The notes: generated by a model not told the origin, from the sequence alone. Shown: positions 1-6,506, counted from the stretch's first letter. The stretch is DNA of 8,483 bases from Clostridia bacterium (GCA_024404435.1 JAKSPW010000045.1:1-8483); one strand, 5' to 3'. Numbers and translations are program-made.

Positions 1-79
1 TAAGAGCGACCAAACGTCGTATATTTAAGCTAAAAACTCACAAAAGTCGTTTTTATTTTGCTCGACAAACCGGGATTTA

Positions 80-1276
80 TCAAGATAATTTCAATAACTT
101 TTTATAGCTTAAATCCATTAGTATTGCTCCGAGCGGAGCGGTAATAAGAATGGACAGCACCGCCACCGAAAGGACGATATTCCCGCAGGAAAGACCGAGC
201 GACAGCGGCACCGAGCCGATTGCCGCCTGAACGGTTGCTTTCGGCAGATAGGCGATGACGCAGTAAAGTTTTTCTTTGCCGCTCAATTTCGTTCCAATGA
301 GGCAAACCAAAACACCGAGCGAACGGAAAACGAGGGCAATGAAAATCATCAGCACCGCCATTCCTCCTGCTTGCATGGTATAGCGGATATCCACCGCCGC
401 ACCGACAAGCACGAACAAAATCACTTCTGCGGCAAACCAAAGCCGACCGTATTTAACGGACAAATCATCCGATACTTCTTTTCGGCAGCGCAGTTGTATT
501 ACGCAAGCCATACTCATTACGGCAAGCAAACCCGAAATCGAAACCGCACCTTCAAGCCATGTTTCGATAGCCATTAAAAGAAATGCCGTACCGAGAACGA
601 TGATGGTTTTGATGCTTTGGCGTATGGAATCGTTTCTTTTGTGAGCAAGTTCAAAAAGGGATGCGATCACAAAGCCGAAAACCGCACCGAGCAGAATACC
701 CGATACGATTGAAATCGGGATATTCACGAAATCCATGACCTTTGCCGAGCCGCCCTGCGCCATGCCGATGAAAGTGGAAAACAGAACAATGACAAGCGCG
801 TCGTCAAGCGATGCTCCGGCAAGAATAAGTTGCGGAATCTGTTTATCCGTTCCGTAATTTTCATCCATCAATTGCACCATTCGGGGTACAACCACTGCGG
901 GAGATACCGCACCGAGCACGGCTCCCATAATGGCGGCTTCCAATACCGTAACGTGCAATAGCATCGGAGCGAGCAGCACAAATGCCCCGATTTCAAACAA
1001 AGCCGGCAAAAAGGACATCATCACGGCAGATCTGCCAACTTTTTTCAAATCGGAAATATTGAGTGAAAGTCCGGCTTTGATCAGAATAATGATCAGCGCC
1101 ATTTGCCGTAGCTCCGATGAAATACCAAGTATCTGCGGATCAAGCAGATCAAGCACAAACGGCCCAAGCACGATCCCGGTTACGAGCATCCCGATGATAC
1201 GCGGCAGCTTGATTTTGCGGCAGATGAAAGCCATGGAAAGACCGACAAGAAAAATAAGGGATAATGAAGTGAGCAT
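80..1276 (-). CDS. Cation:proton antiporter (CPA superfamily), probably fluoride-induced
   Basis: Integral membrane antiporter of the Na+/H+ exchanger fold (PF00999-like). The 398 residues are almost entirely hydrophobic segments, about 12-13 helices, and there is no C-terminal TrkA/RCK domain as in KefB/C. Visible family marks are GLSLN (69-73), GAVSPAVVVPRM (122-133), the ion-binding acidic pair SLDDALVIVLFS with D158-D159, and the late YLPKATVQAA segment (343-352). The ATG at 1276 is supported by GGGAGG at 1282-1287, five bases upstream. The gene is monocistronic, behind a fluoride-type riboswitch and terminator, so the inferred role is fluoride resistance, by fluoride/proton exchange or by ion homeostasis under fluoride stress; known fluoride riboswitch regulons include such antiporters. 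Leucine codons are mixed (CTT, CTG, TTA, CTA), unlike the CTC-rich genes to the right. I see no convincing terminator in 1-79. The family is certain, the transported ion is not. Confidence 0.9.
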   Translation of the reverse strand: MLTSLSLIFLVGLSMAFICRKIKLPRIIGMLVTGIVLGPFVLDLLDPQILGISSELRQMALIIILIKAGLSLNISDLKKVGRSAVMMSFLPALFEIGAFVLLAPMLLHVTVLEAAIMGAVLGAVSPAVVVPRMVQLMDENYGTDKQIPQLILAGASLDDALVIVLFSTFIGMAQGGSAKVMDFVNIPISIVSGILLGAVFGFVIASLFELAHKRNDSIRQSIKTIIVLGTAFLLMAIETWLEGAVSISGLLAVMSMACVIQLRCRKEVSDDLSVKYGRLWFAAEVILFVLVGAAVDIRYTMQAGGMAVLMIFIALVFRSLGVLVCLIGTKLSGKEKLYCVIAYLPKATVQAAIGSVPLSLGLSCGNIVLSVAVLSILITAPLGAILMDLSYKKLLKLS

Positions 1277-1288
1277 AAAAGCCTCCCG

Positions 1289-1340
1289 AAAAACGCAAAA
1301 AGCCGACAGCTTCTGCGTGAAATAGCAGAAGTCATCAGCT
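1289..1340 (-). terminator. Riboswitch-controlled intrinsic terminator
   Basis: Read on the minus strand, the 5' arm at 1340-1325 (AGCTGATGACTTCTGC) folds against the 3' arm at 1316-1301 (GCAGAAGCTGTCGGCT). Seven perfect pairs lie next to the loop, then one A-C mismatch, then eight more pairs including three G-U wobbles. A T-run follows at 1301-1297 and another at 1293-1289. The 5' arm is the same sequence that forms the 3' half of the fluoride aptamer, including the pseudoknot strand at 1332-1328. The two folds are therefore mutually exclusive: ligand-bound aptamer should prevent termination (an ON switch). An alternative, shorter hairpin between 1316 and 1294 is also possible. Confidence 0.75.
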
Positions 1341-1383
1341 TAAATAAGCGGTTTAGGTTTCCCACGGGAGAACTTCATTCCCA
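1324..1383 (-). promoter_or_regulatory. Fluoride riboswitch aptamer (crcB motif)
   Basis: On the minus strand the leader shows the crcB-motif layout. A hairpin has arms GGGA (1382-1379) and TCCC (1369-1366) around the loop ATGAAGTTC. A joining stretch contains AAACC. A second hairpin has arms GCTT (1349-1346) and AAGC (1341-1338). The 3' strand is TGATGACTTCTGCT. The loop GAAGT (1376-1372) is perfectly complementary to ACTTC (1332-1328), giving the pseudoknot that defines the fluoride aptamer; both strands differ together from the commoner GGAGT/ACTCC, as expected for a conserved pairing. The aptamer begins just downstream of the predicted transcription start and precedes an antiporter gene, a known fluoride-regulon class. 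The identification rests on remembered consensus and was not run against a covariance model. Confidence 0.87.
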
Positions 1384-1391
1384 GTGAATTG

Positions 1392-1420
1392 ATTATACAT
1401 CATATCGATTAAAATAGCAA
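1392..1420 (-). promoter_or_regulatory. Promoter of the antiporter riboswitch transcript
   Basis: On the minus strand, TTGCTA (1420-1415, 4/6 match) and a perfect TATAAT (1397-1392) are separated by 17 bases. Transcription would start near 1385, two or three bases before the first aptamer stem, which independently supports both calls. Confidence 0.8.
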
Positions 1421-1429
1421 TAGATTCAA

Positions 1430-1445
1430 ACAAATTCTGATTTGT
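1430..1445. repeat. Perfect 6-bp inverted repeat upstream of the antiporter promoter
   Basis: ACAAAT (1430-1435) and ATTTGT (1440-1445) form a perfect inverted repeat with a 4-base spacer, ten bases upstream of the antiporter -35 box. It could be a small operator or a weak transcript-end hairpin for the glycosidase gene that stops at 1516, but no T-run follows it on the minus strand. On that strand a TTGACA at 1448-1443 overlaps the repeat and may be a stray -35-like sequence. Function unknown. Confidence 0.3.
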
Positions 1446-1515
1446 CAATATCCAGCATATTTGAAATTCAAAAAACATCCTTATCCGTCCGTGTCATGTG
1501 TCCTCGGTTTGCTTT

Positions 1516-3726
1516 TCAGAGAAGTTCAAGCGTGACTTTTTTGAGGCTTCGGGGGAAGACGGGCGCGGATTCGGTGCCGTTGACGAGGCAGCGCGTCCAA
1601 CCCTTCTTCACGGTGACGTCGAACTCCGTTCCCGCGAGCGTGACGCCCGTGACGGAGAAATCCGTGTCCTTTGCCGGTGAGAAGGCGAACTCCGTCAGCG
1701 TCATCTTCATGCCGAGCATGGTGACGAGATATTCCCACGATGCCTTGTAGCGCGGGTACGGCGGGAAGCGCGGCGTGTCCTTGCCGGGCTCGCGGAAGCA
1801 GATGGTCGCTTCGCCGTTTTTGTCGAGCATTCGGTTGAACTCTCCGACGGCGAGGACGTTTTTACCCATGCCGCGCGACAGATTTTCAAGCACGTCGCGG
1901 GACTCCTCTTCAAGTCCGAAGCGCGAGAGCATGGACGCGAACACGAGCTCCGTGCCGACCCAGCAGACGAGCGCGTGGAAGCCGCAGATGACGGGCTCGG
2001 TGTCGGTCATGTCGATCTCGACCGTTCTCTCTTTGTCGGGCATCATGCCGTTCGTCCAGCACGAGTATGCTCCGTCGGGAGTCGTGATGCGGTTGTGCTC
2101 ATAGATCGTCTTCAGCGCACTGCGCTCGCGGCTCTCGTCAAGCACCGCTTCGCTTCCGGGATCGATCATCAGCACCCAGTGGCCGAAGAGCTGATCGGTG
2201 AAGATCGCCTCTCCGAACGGCAGGTCGATCGACTTGTCGGTGCAGCGGTAGGTGTGCCAGTATCCGCCCTTTTCGTCCCAGAGGATGTCGTTATACTCTT
2301 TGACGGCGGCAGTGAGGAACTCGTCGAGGTCTCTGCCGCAGAGCTCGGTCTTCTCACCCGCGGTGGGGCACATCTGCTTATATGCGTACAGAGCGTAGAG
2401 CCACTGATTGTTGACGTATGCGCCGATGCCGGGCATCATCCAGCCGTCGTAGCTCTGGTTGCCGTGCTCGTTGTTGATCAGCGAGCCGAGTCCCTCTGCG
2501 CGGTACATGTATTCAAGTGCCATCTTCACGGACGGGAGCGCCTTCTTTAAGAACTCCGTGTCGCCCGACCAGAGGACGTAACGCCACGTGCGGATCGTGT
2601 AGGTCGCTTCTTCGACGTAGTGTGCGCCGTCGGCCCACAGCGAGTGCCAGACCTTTCCGGCGGTCTCGCCCGTGCGCGGCATCGCGGCGACGTACTGCTC
2701 GAGGTCGCGGCGCTCCATCTCGGGCCAGTTGACCATGTATATCCACGTCGAGTAGACCGAAACGTCCATCGTGTTCATGCAGCCGTGCGGCTGTTCGATG
2801 TCGAAGTAGAAGCCCTCCGTCGTGTAGAGAGATGCGGTGATGAGAGACGCGTACGAGCCGAACCAGATGTGCGAGACCTCGTCGGGAACGTTGAAGGAAG
2901 CGTGCCACTTTTCGATGTCCTCTTTCCACGTCGCGTGCTCGCGGAGCGCCTGAGCTGCAGCGTCCGCGGCAGAGGCGTAGCGCAGGGTGTAGTTGCGCGT
3001 GTAGCTGCCCTGATTCTCGCCTGCGTCGTAGTGATCGATCTTCATCTGACGGAAGATGACGTCGTTCGGGGAGATGCCGGGCGTCGTGAACGACGGGAAA
3101 TACCAGCCGAGCGCGGCGACGACCGTCTTCTCTTCACCCGCTCCGAGCGTGAAGCTCTCTTCTGCTTTTCCGCTTTCAAAACCGAAGAAGATGTTTCCGC
3201 TCTCGCGGCGAAGGATGCGCGCGTCCGTACCGTCGGCGGTAAATTCGTTTTTGTCGTGTGCGAGTCCGAGTCTGATCTCGCGGCTCTTGTCCGACTTGTT
3301 GCACACCGTGAACTCGAATACTGCGGCGGGAACGCTCGTGCGCTCGATATCGTGCGGCTTGACGGAGGAATAGATCTCCGCTTTTACCGAAAGATCCGCG
3401 CCCGCCTTCATCGCGCAGCGTCCGAGAGGCATTGCCGCCTCCATCGTGAAATCGGTGCAGGGTTTGCCGTCACAGACGGGAGAGGTGCGCGTCTGCATGA
3501 GATACGTCTCGCCTCCGTCGCAGAGGTAAAGCGCGACGGGGCCTGCCTCTGCCGTCTCGTCGTAGTAGCCCCAGAGGTCCGTGTCCGGATAGTGAGCCGT
3601 CTGCTCAGCCTCCGGGAAGCCGTCGAGGTCAAAGTTCACGAAGCCGAAGCGTCCGTATACGAAGAATCCCGTTCCGAAGCCGCCGAACGGTGCTCCGCGG
3701 CTTTCCGATATGTCGGTGAATTTCAA
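1516..3726 (-). CDS. GH116-like glycosidase (GBA2 / beta-glucosidase superfamily)
   Basis: Predicted cytoplasmic retaining glycosidase; no signal peptide is visible. The N-terminal beta-sandwich region (about 1-275) begins with APFGGFGTG and YGRFGF, as in GBA2-type enzymes. The (alpha/alpha)6 catalytic region (about 285-675) contains CMNTMDVSVYSTW (316-328), NQSYDGW (423-429), DQLFGHW (511-517) and NGMMP (559-563), parallel to YNTYDVHFYAS, DQTYDGW, DQ-AGQW and NGM-P of characterised members. By this hand alignment E311 is the nucleophile (one residue closer to D321 than usual) and D427 the acid/base. The Asp opening the DQTYD motif is Asn423 here. A tail (about 676-736) looks like a small beta domain. 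The start is TTG at 3726, preceded by AGAAGGG seven bases away; no in-frame ATG fits better. The substrate is unknown: a glucoside, xyloside or sterol/lipid glucoside are all possible. Superfamily likely, exact family less certain. Confidence 0.75.
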   Translation of the reverse strand: MKFTDISESRGAPFGGFGTGFFVYGRFGFVNFDLDGFPEAEQTAHYPDTDLWGYYDETAEAGPVALYLCDGGETYLMQTRTSPVCDGKPCTDFTMEAAMPLGRCAMKAGADLSVKAEIYSSVKPHDIERTSVPAAVFEFTVCNKSDKSREIRLGLAHDKNEFTADGTDARILRRESGNIFFGFESGKAEESFTLGAGEEKTVVAALGWYFPSFTTPGISPNDVIFRQMKIDHYDAGENQGSYTRNYTLRYASAADAAAQALREHATWKEDIEKWHASFNVPDEVSHIWFGSYASLITASLYTTEGFYFDIEQPHGCMNTMDVSVYSTWIYMVNWPEMERRDLEQYVAAMPRTGETAGKVWHSLWADGAHYVEEATYTIRTWRYVLWSGDTEFLKKALPSVKMALEYMYRAEGLGSLINNEHGNQSYDGWMMPGIGAYVNNQWLYALYAYKQMCPTAGEKTELCGRDLDEFLTAAVKEYNDILWDEKGGYWHTYRCTDKSIDLPFGEAIFTDQLFGHWVLMIDPGSEAVLDESRERSALKTIYEHNRITTPDGAYSCWTNGMMPDKERTVEIDMTDTEPVICGFHALVCWVGTELVFASMLSRFGLEEESRDVLENLSRGMGKNVLAVGEFNRMLDKNGEATICFREPGKDTPRFPPYPRYKASWEYLVTMLGMKMTLTEFAFSPAKDTDFSVTGVTLAGTEFDVTVKKGWTRCLVNGTESAPVFPRSLKKVTLELL

Positions 3727-3761
3727 AAGAATGCCCTTCTTTCTTTGTTGCTTTTTGTTTT

Positions 3762-3790
3762 ATTCTATCATAAACCTCAGCGTTTTTCAA
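3762..3790 (-). promoter_or_regulatory. Promoter of the GH116-like gene
   Basis: On the minus strand, TTGAAA (3790-3785) and TAGAAT (3767-3762) are separated by 17 bases, with a TG one base before the -10 box (extended -10). Transcription would start near 3755, giving a leader of about 30 bases to the TTG start. Confidence 0.75.
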
Positions 3791-3857
3791 GTACGCGGGG
3801 GCTTTTTTTGTGTGGCCGTCCCGTGACTTTGCATGGAAAAGTCTTTGTGTTTTGCTG

Positions 3858-3886
3858 TTGATTTTCAAAGGAAGTTGTGGTACAAT
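3858..3886 (+). promoter_or_regulatory. Promoter of the ECF S-component gene
   Basis: TTGATT (3858-3863) and TACAAT (3881-3886) are separated by exactly 17 bases. The predicted start near 3893 leaves a leader of about 110 bases before the ATG at 4004. It diverges from the glycosidase promoter 68 bases away, so one regulator could affect both. Confidence 0.7.
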
Positions 3887-3892
3887 CTATCT

Positions 3893-3990
3893 GTCGGCAC
3901 GAAGCCGTCGCAAACCGCCGAAGCGGTAATAACAATATTTTTCAATGCGTCATGAAGGCGCCTTTTCCCGGGAAGGAAAAGGCGCTTTTT
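3893..3990 (+). promoter_or_regulatory. Structured leader of the ECF gene, candidate riboswitch/attenuator of unknown class
   Basis: The leader has two consecutive short hairpins: CGGC/GCCG (3895-3898 with 3904-3907, loop ACGAA) and ACCGC/GCGGT (3914-3918 with 3923-3927, loop CGAA). An unpaired AT-rich stretch follows, then a strong terminator at 3958-3990. GAAGCG (3920-3925) could pair with CGCTTT (3983-3988) in the terminator's 3' arm and T-run, a possible but weak alternative fold. S components of this type are often riboswitch-controlled. I could not match the sequence to TPP, THF, cobalamin, preQ1 or NAD+ aptamers from memory. The regulatory role is inferred from layout only. Confidence 0.5.
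3958..3990 (+). terminator. Intrinsic terminator in the ECF leader
   Basis: A perfect 11-bp stem, GCGCCTTTTCC (3958-3968) with GGAAAAGGCGC (3975-3985) around the loop CGGGAA, is followed directly by five T (3986-3990). It lies after the ECF promoter and 13 bases before the ECF start codon. No gene ends just upstream on this strand, so it should act as an attenuator for the ECF gene rather than as an end-of-operon terminator. Confidence 0.88.
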
Positions 3991-4003
3991 CAGGGAGTAA
4001 ATT

Positions 4004-4528
4004 ATGAAAAAGATCCGCAATATCACGCTTTCCGGGCTCTTTCTCGCGCTCGCTCTGCTGCTGCCGTTCGTCACGGGGCAGGTTCCGGAGGTCGGCTCGA
4101 TGCTGTGCCCGATGCACCTGCCCGTTCTGCTCTGCGGCTTCATCTGCGGGCCGTTGTGGGGAGCCGCCGTCGGGCTTGCCGCGCCGCTCCTCCGGAGCCT
4201 TCTTTTCAGCGCGCCCGTTTTTTATCCGATGGCCGTCTGTATGGCGGCGGAGCTTCTCACCTACGGGCTCGTGTCGGGGCTTCTTTACCGTGCGGTCTTC
4301 AGGGGCAGCCGCGTTCTGCGTCTGTACGCAAGCCTCGTTCTCGCCATGATCGCGGGGAGAGTTGTTTTCGGTGCGGCGAAGGTGATCACCGTGCTTGCGG
4401 GAGGCGGAGCGTACTCCTTCGGCGCGTTCATCACGGGAACGGTGATCGAGGCGATCCCGGGGATCGTGCTTCAGCTCGTGCTGATCCCGCCGCTCGTCGC
4501 GGCAGTCGAGAGAGCGGAAAAGCCGTAA
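4004..4528 (+). CDS. ECF transporter S component (substrate-binding membrane subunit)
   Basis: A 174-residue integral membrane protein with about six hydrophobic segments and little else, the size and style of energy-coupling factor S components (COG4684 / PF12822-like). It opens with RNITLSGLFLALALLLPF and continues with GQVPEVGSML and PMHLPVLLCGFICGP (36-50). PLLRSLLF (61-68) and ELLTYGLVSGLLY (83-95) follow, with a conserved AGR at 117-119. Family members bind a vitamin or vitamin precursor and share a common EcfA/EcfA'/EcfT module encoded elsewhere; no such module is in this window. The substrate cannot be read from the sequence: pantothenate- and folate-type S components are relatives, but the family is broad. 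The start is supported by GGGAG at 3993-3997, six bases before ATG. It appears to be a single-gene transcription unit controlled by the attenuator in its leader. Confidence 0.85.
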   Translation: MKKIRNITLSGLFLALALLLPFVTGQVPEVGSMLCPMHLPVLLCGFICGPLWGAAVGLAAPLLRSLLFSAPVFYPMAVCMAAELLTYGLVSGLLYRAVFRGSRVLRLYASLVLAMIAGRVVFGAAKVITVLAGGGAYSFGAFITGTVIEAIPGIVLQLVLIPPLVAAVERAEKP

Positions 4529-4545
4529 GCAGCGGAAATCGGGCG

Positions 4546-4570
4546 GCGGACTTGACTCCGCGGTGCTTTT
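4546..4570 (+). repeat. Inverted repeat enclosing the -35 box of the radical SAM operon
   Basis: GCGGA (4546-4550) and TCCGC (4557-4561) flank a 6-base loop that contains most of the TTGACT -35 box; a run of four T follows at 4567-4570. It may be a weak terminator for the ECF gene stopping at 4528, an operator over the operon promoter, or chance in GC-rich DNA. Confidence 0.35.
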
Positions 4571-4581
4571 CGGTGTATAAT
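4552..4581 (+). promoter_or_regulatory. Promoter of the radical SAM / hydrolase / glpK operon
   Basis: TTGACT (4552-4557, 5/6 match) and TATAAT (4576-4581, perfect) are 18 bases apart. Transcription would start near 4588, about 30 bases before the first start codon. A second TATAAT lies at 4589-4594 without a good -35 partner. Confidence 0.8.
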
Positions 4582-4618
4582 AATATGATATAATTCTGAA
4601 TTATTTTTTGATGACGAC

Positions 4619-5581
4619 ATGACACAGAAAGAAACGAATCCGTACCCTTTTTCCGACTCGAACAAGCGGTACCACACCTTCGACTATTATACCCGCCATG
4701 CCTTCGGCGGCAAGTGCGCCAGAGTGCCCCTCGACGCGGGCTTCTCCTGCCCCAACAAGGACGGTTCCTGCGGAAGGGGAGGCTGTATCTTCTGCCTCTC
4801 CGGCAGCTCCGCCGCGCACGGCGCGACCCTCGAAGAGCAGTACAAAGCAGCGCTCGAAGTGATAAACCGGAAGTGGTCGCCCGTCGGGTACATCCCGTAT
4901 CTGCAGGCGAACACGAACACCTACGCCGGGCCCGAAAAGCTCCGCCGGGTCTACGCCGAAGCGGCATCCCTTCCGGACTCCGTGATGCTCGGCATCGCCA
5001 CCCGAGCCGACTGTCTCGGAGACGGCGCGGTATCCGAGATCGTAAAAATCTCCGAAAAGCTTCCCGTCACGGTCGAGCTCGGTCTTCAGAGCTCAAACGA
5101 CGAAACAGCCGAAAGGATTAACCGCGGCCACACCTTTGATGCTTTCGTGCGCGGATACGAAAAGCTCCGCGCGGCGGGCGGGAACGTGAAGATCGGCGTA
5201 CATATGATAAACGGTCTGCCGGGCGAAACTCATTCCGATATGCTGAAAACGGCAGGGGACGTGGCGGCTCTGCGCCCCGACATGGTGAAGATCCATCTTC
5301 TGACCGTGCTCCGCGGCACGCGCCTCGCCGAGCTTTACGAGTCGGGCGGCTATGCGCCGATGGAGCGGGACGATTACGTCGCGACCGTCTGCGATCAGCT
5401 TGAAGTCCTTCCTCCCGAGGCCGTCATCGGGCGCGTCACGGGAGACGCGGAAGCGGACGTTCTGCTGGCACCCGCGTGGTCGCGCCGCAAAACCGAAGTC
5501 GCAAACATGATAGACCGCGAGCTCTACCGCCGCGGTACGTATCAGGGAATATATTTCGAGAAAAGCGAGGAAAAACTATGA
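4619..5581 (+). CDS. Radical SAM protein of the YhcC/YtqA (TIGR01212) family
   Basis: Cytoplasmic iron-sulfur enzyme that cleaves S-adenosylmethionine to start radical chemistry. The cluster cysteines are C44, C56 and C59 in CPNKDGSCGRGGCIFC, the spaced arrangement of this family rather than CxxxCxxC. An extra C51 sits between them. Other family marks are LDAGF (38-42), YLQANTNTYA (94-103), GLQSSNDETAERINRGH (155-171) and VTGD (283-286). As I recall, the Bacillus relative YtqA (MnmL) acts in wobble-uridine tRNA modification with the methyltransferase YtqB; that partner is not in this window, so orthology is unproven. The protein is 320 residues, normal for the family. No Shine-Dalgarno is visible before ATG 4619, but the conserved region begins about residue 18, so this start fits. 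It is the first gene of the operon and overlaps the next by ATGA. Confidence 0.9.
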   Translation: MTQKETNPYPFSDSNKRYHTFDYYTRHAFGGKCARVPLDAGFSCPNKDGSCGRGGCIFCLSGSSAAHGATLEEQYKAALEVINRKWSPVGYIPYLQANTNTYAGPEKLRRVYAEAASLPDSVMLGIATRADCLGDGAVSEIVKISEKLPVTVELGLQSSNDETAERINRGHTFDAFVRGYEKLRAAGGNVKIGVHMINGLPGETHSDMLKTAGDVAALRPDMVKIHLLTVLRGTRLAELYESGGYAPMERDDYVATVCDQLEVLPPEAVIGRVTGDAEADVLLAPAWSRRKTEVANMIDRELYRRGTYQGIYFEKSEEKL

Positions 5582-6504
5582 GCATCACGAAACTTGATCG
5601 CAAAGTACCCTCGACAGACGGCATCCACACCCTTGCGGGCGTCGTCTACGTTCCCGACGGGGAGCCCGTCGGACTTTTCCACGTCGTTCACGGAATGACG
5701 GAGCACATCGGCAGATACGACGGCTTCATGAGACGTCTCGCCGAGGCGGGCTACGTCACGTTCGGTTACGACAACCTCGGCCACGGCTACACGGCAAGGG
5801 ACGACTCCGAGCTCGGCTACATCGCGCATGAAGACGGCTGGAAGCTCCTCGCCGAAGACGTCAAGGCTTTCGCCGACGACGTGAAGCGCGAATATCCGTC
5901 ACTTCCCTACTATCTTCTCGGTCACAGCATGGGCAGCTTCATCGTCCGTGTCAGCGCGGCGACGGTCTGCCGTCCCGACAAGCTCATCGTGATGGGCACC
6001 GGCGGGCCGAATCCCGCGACGGGCGCGGGACTTGCCCTCATCAAAGTGATAAAGACCTTCCGCGGCGAAAAGCACGTCTCTGGCACGATCCAGAAAATGG
6101 CGTTCGGCAAGTACAACGAGGGCTTCGACGGAGACGATCCGCGCAGGTGGCTCACGCATGACCGTGAGATCACCGAAAAATACGCCGCAGACAAGTTCTG
6201 CACCTTCGGCTTCACGGTGTCCGCGATGCGCGACCTGCTCCTTTTGAACAAATACGCGAACGGGGACGAATGGTTTGAAAAGATCAGCGCGGAGGAAGGC
6301 GGCAAAAAACTGCCGATCCTGCTCGTTTCGGGAGAAGAAGATCCCGTCGGCGATCACAGCCGCGGCGTTAAGGCAGTCTTTGAAGGGCTCGAAAAGCGCG
6401 GCGCGGACGTGAAGATGAAGCTCTACCCCGACGGACGGCACGAGATACTCAACGACTACATGAAGGACGAGGTAACATCCGATATCCTCGGATTTATCAG
6501 ATAA
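5578..6504 (+). CDS. Alpha/beta hydrolase, monoacylglycerol-lipase-like (serine hydrolase)
   Basis: A 308-residue cytoplasmic serine hydrolase of the Hydrolase_4 / S33 type. It has the oxyanion-hole motif HGMTEH (38-43), the nucleophile elbow GHSMG with S117, the acid D255 in [10 protein letters not shown] and the base H278 in DGRHEI, all in the usual order and spacing. A cap region lies roughly at 135-235. The family cleaves monoacylglycerols, lysophospholipids or other small esters. Glycerol kinase directly downstream favours a glyceride substrate releasing glycerol, but this is inference. The start at 5578 is chosen because it makes a 4-base ATGA overlap with the preceding stop and has GAGG seven bases upstream. 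The frame is open further upstream to 5476, but that stretch lies inside the radical SAM gene and encodes unrelated, arginine-rich sequence. Translation is probably coupled to the previous gene. Confidence 0.88.
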   Translation: MSITKLDRKVPSTDGIHTLAGVVYVPDGEPVGLFHVVHGMTEHIGRYDGFMRRLAEAGYVTFGYDNLGHGYTARDDSELGYIAHEDGWKLLAEDVKAFADDVKREYPSLPYYLLGHSMGSFIVRVSAATVCRPDKLIVMGTGGPNPATGAGLALIKVIKTFRGEKHVSGTIQKMAFGKYNEGFDGDDPRRWLTHDREITEKYAADKFCTFGFTVSAMRDLLLLNKYANGDEWFEKISAEEGGKKLPILLVSGEEDPVGDHSRGVKAVFEGLEKRGADVKMKLYPDGRHEILNDYMKDEVTSDILGFIR

Positions 6505-6506
6505 AA

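Noticed and set aside
1..79. Terminator or partial gene at the left edge
   Set aside because: Only a 4-bp hairpin (7-10 with 16-19) and A/T runs are present; there is no convincing stem with a T-run and no supported reading frame.
2620..3861. A 413-codon open frame on the plus strand opposite the glycosidase
   Set aside because: Shadow of the GH116-like gene: arginine- and valine-rich, no family motif, and it runs through the divergent promoter region.
3893..3957. Known vitamin riboswitch (TPP, THF, cobalamin, preQ1, NAD+) or mini-ykkC guanidine element
   Set aside because: None of the remembered signature sequences is present; the two hairpins resemble mini-ykkC only loosely, since their loops are ACGAA and CGAA rather than two ACGR tetraloops.
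3877..4593. A 238-codon plus-strand frame covering the ECF gene in another frame
   Set aside because: It crosses the promoter -10 box and the terminator and becomes arginine/serine-rich; the real product in this region is the membrane protein starting at 4004.
5476..5577. N-terminal extension of the hydrolase
   Set aside because: It overlaps the conserved end of the radical SAM gene, encodes basic low-complexity sequence and lacks a ribosome site, whereas 5578 has GAGG and an ATGA overlap.
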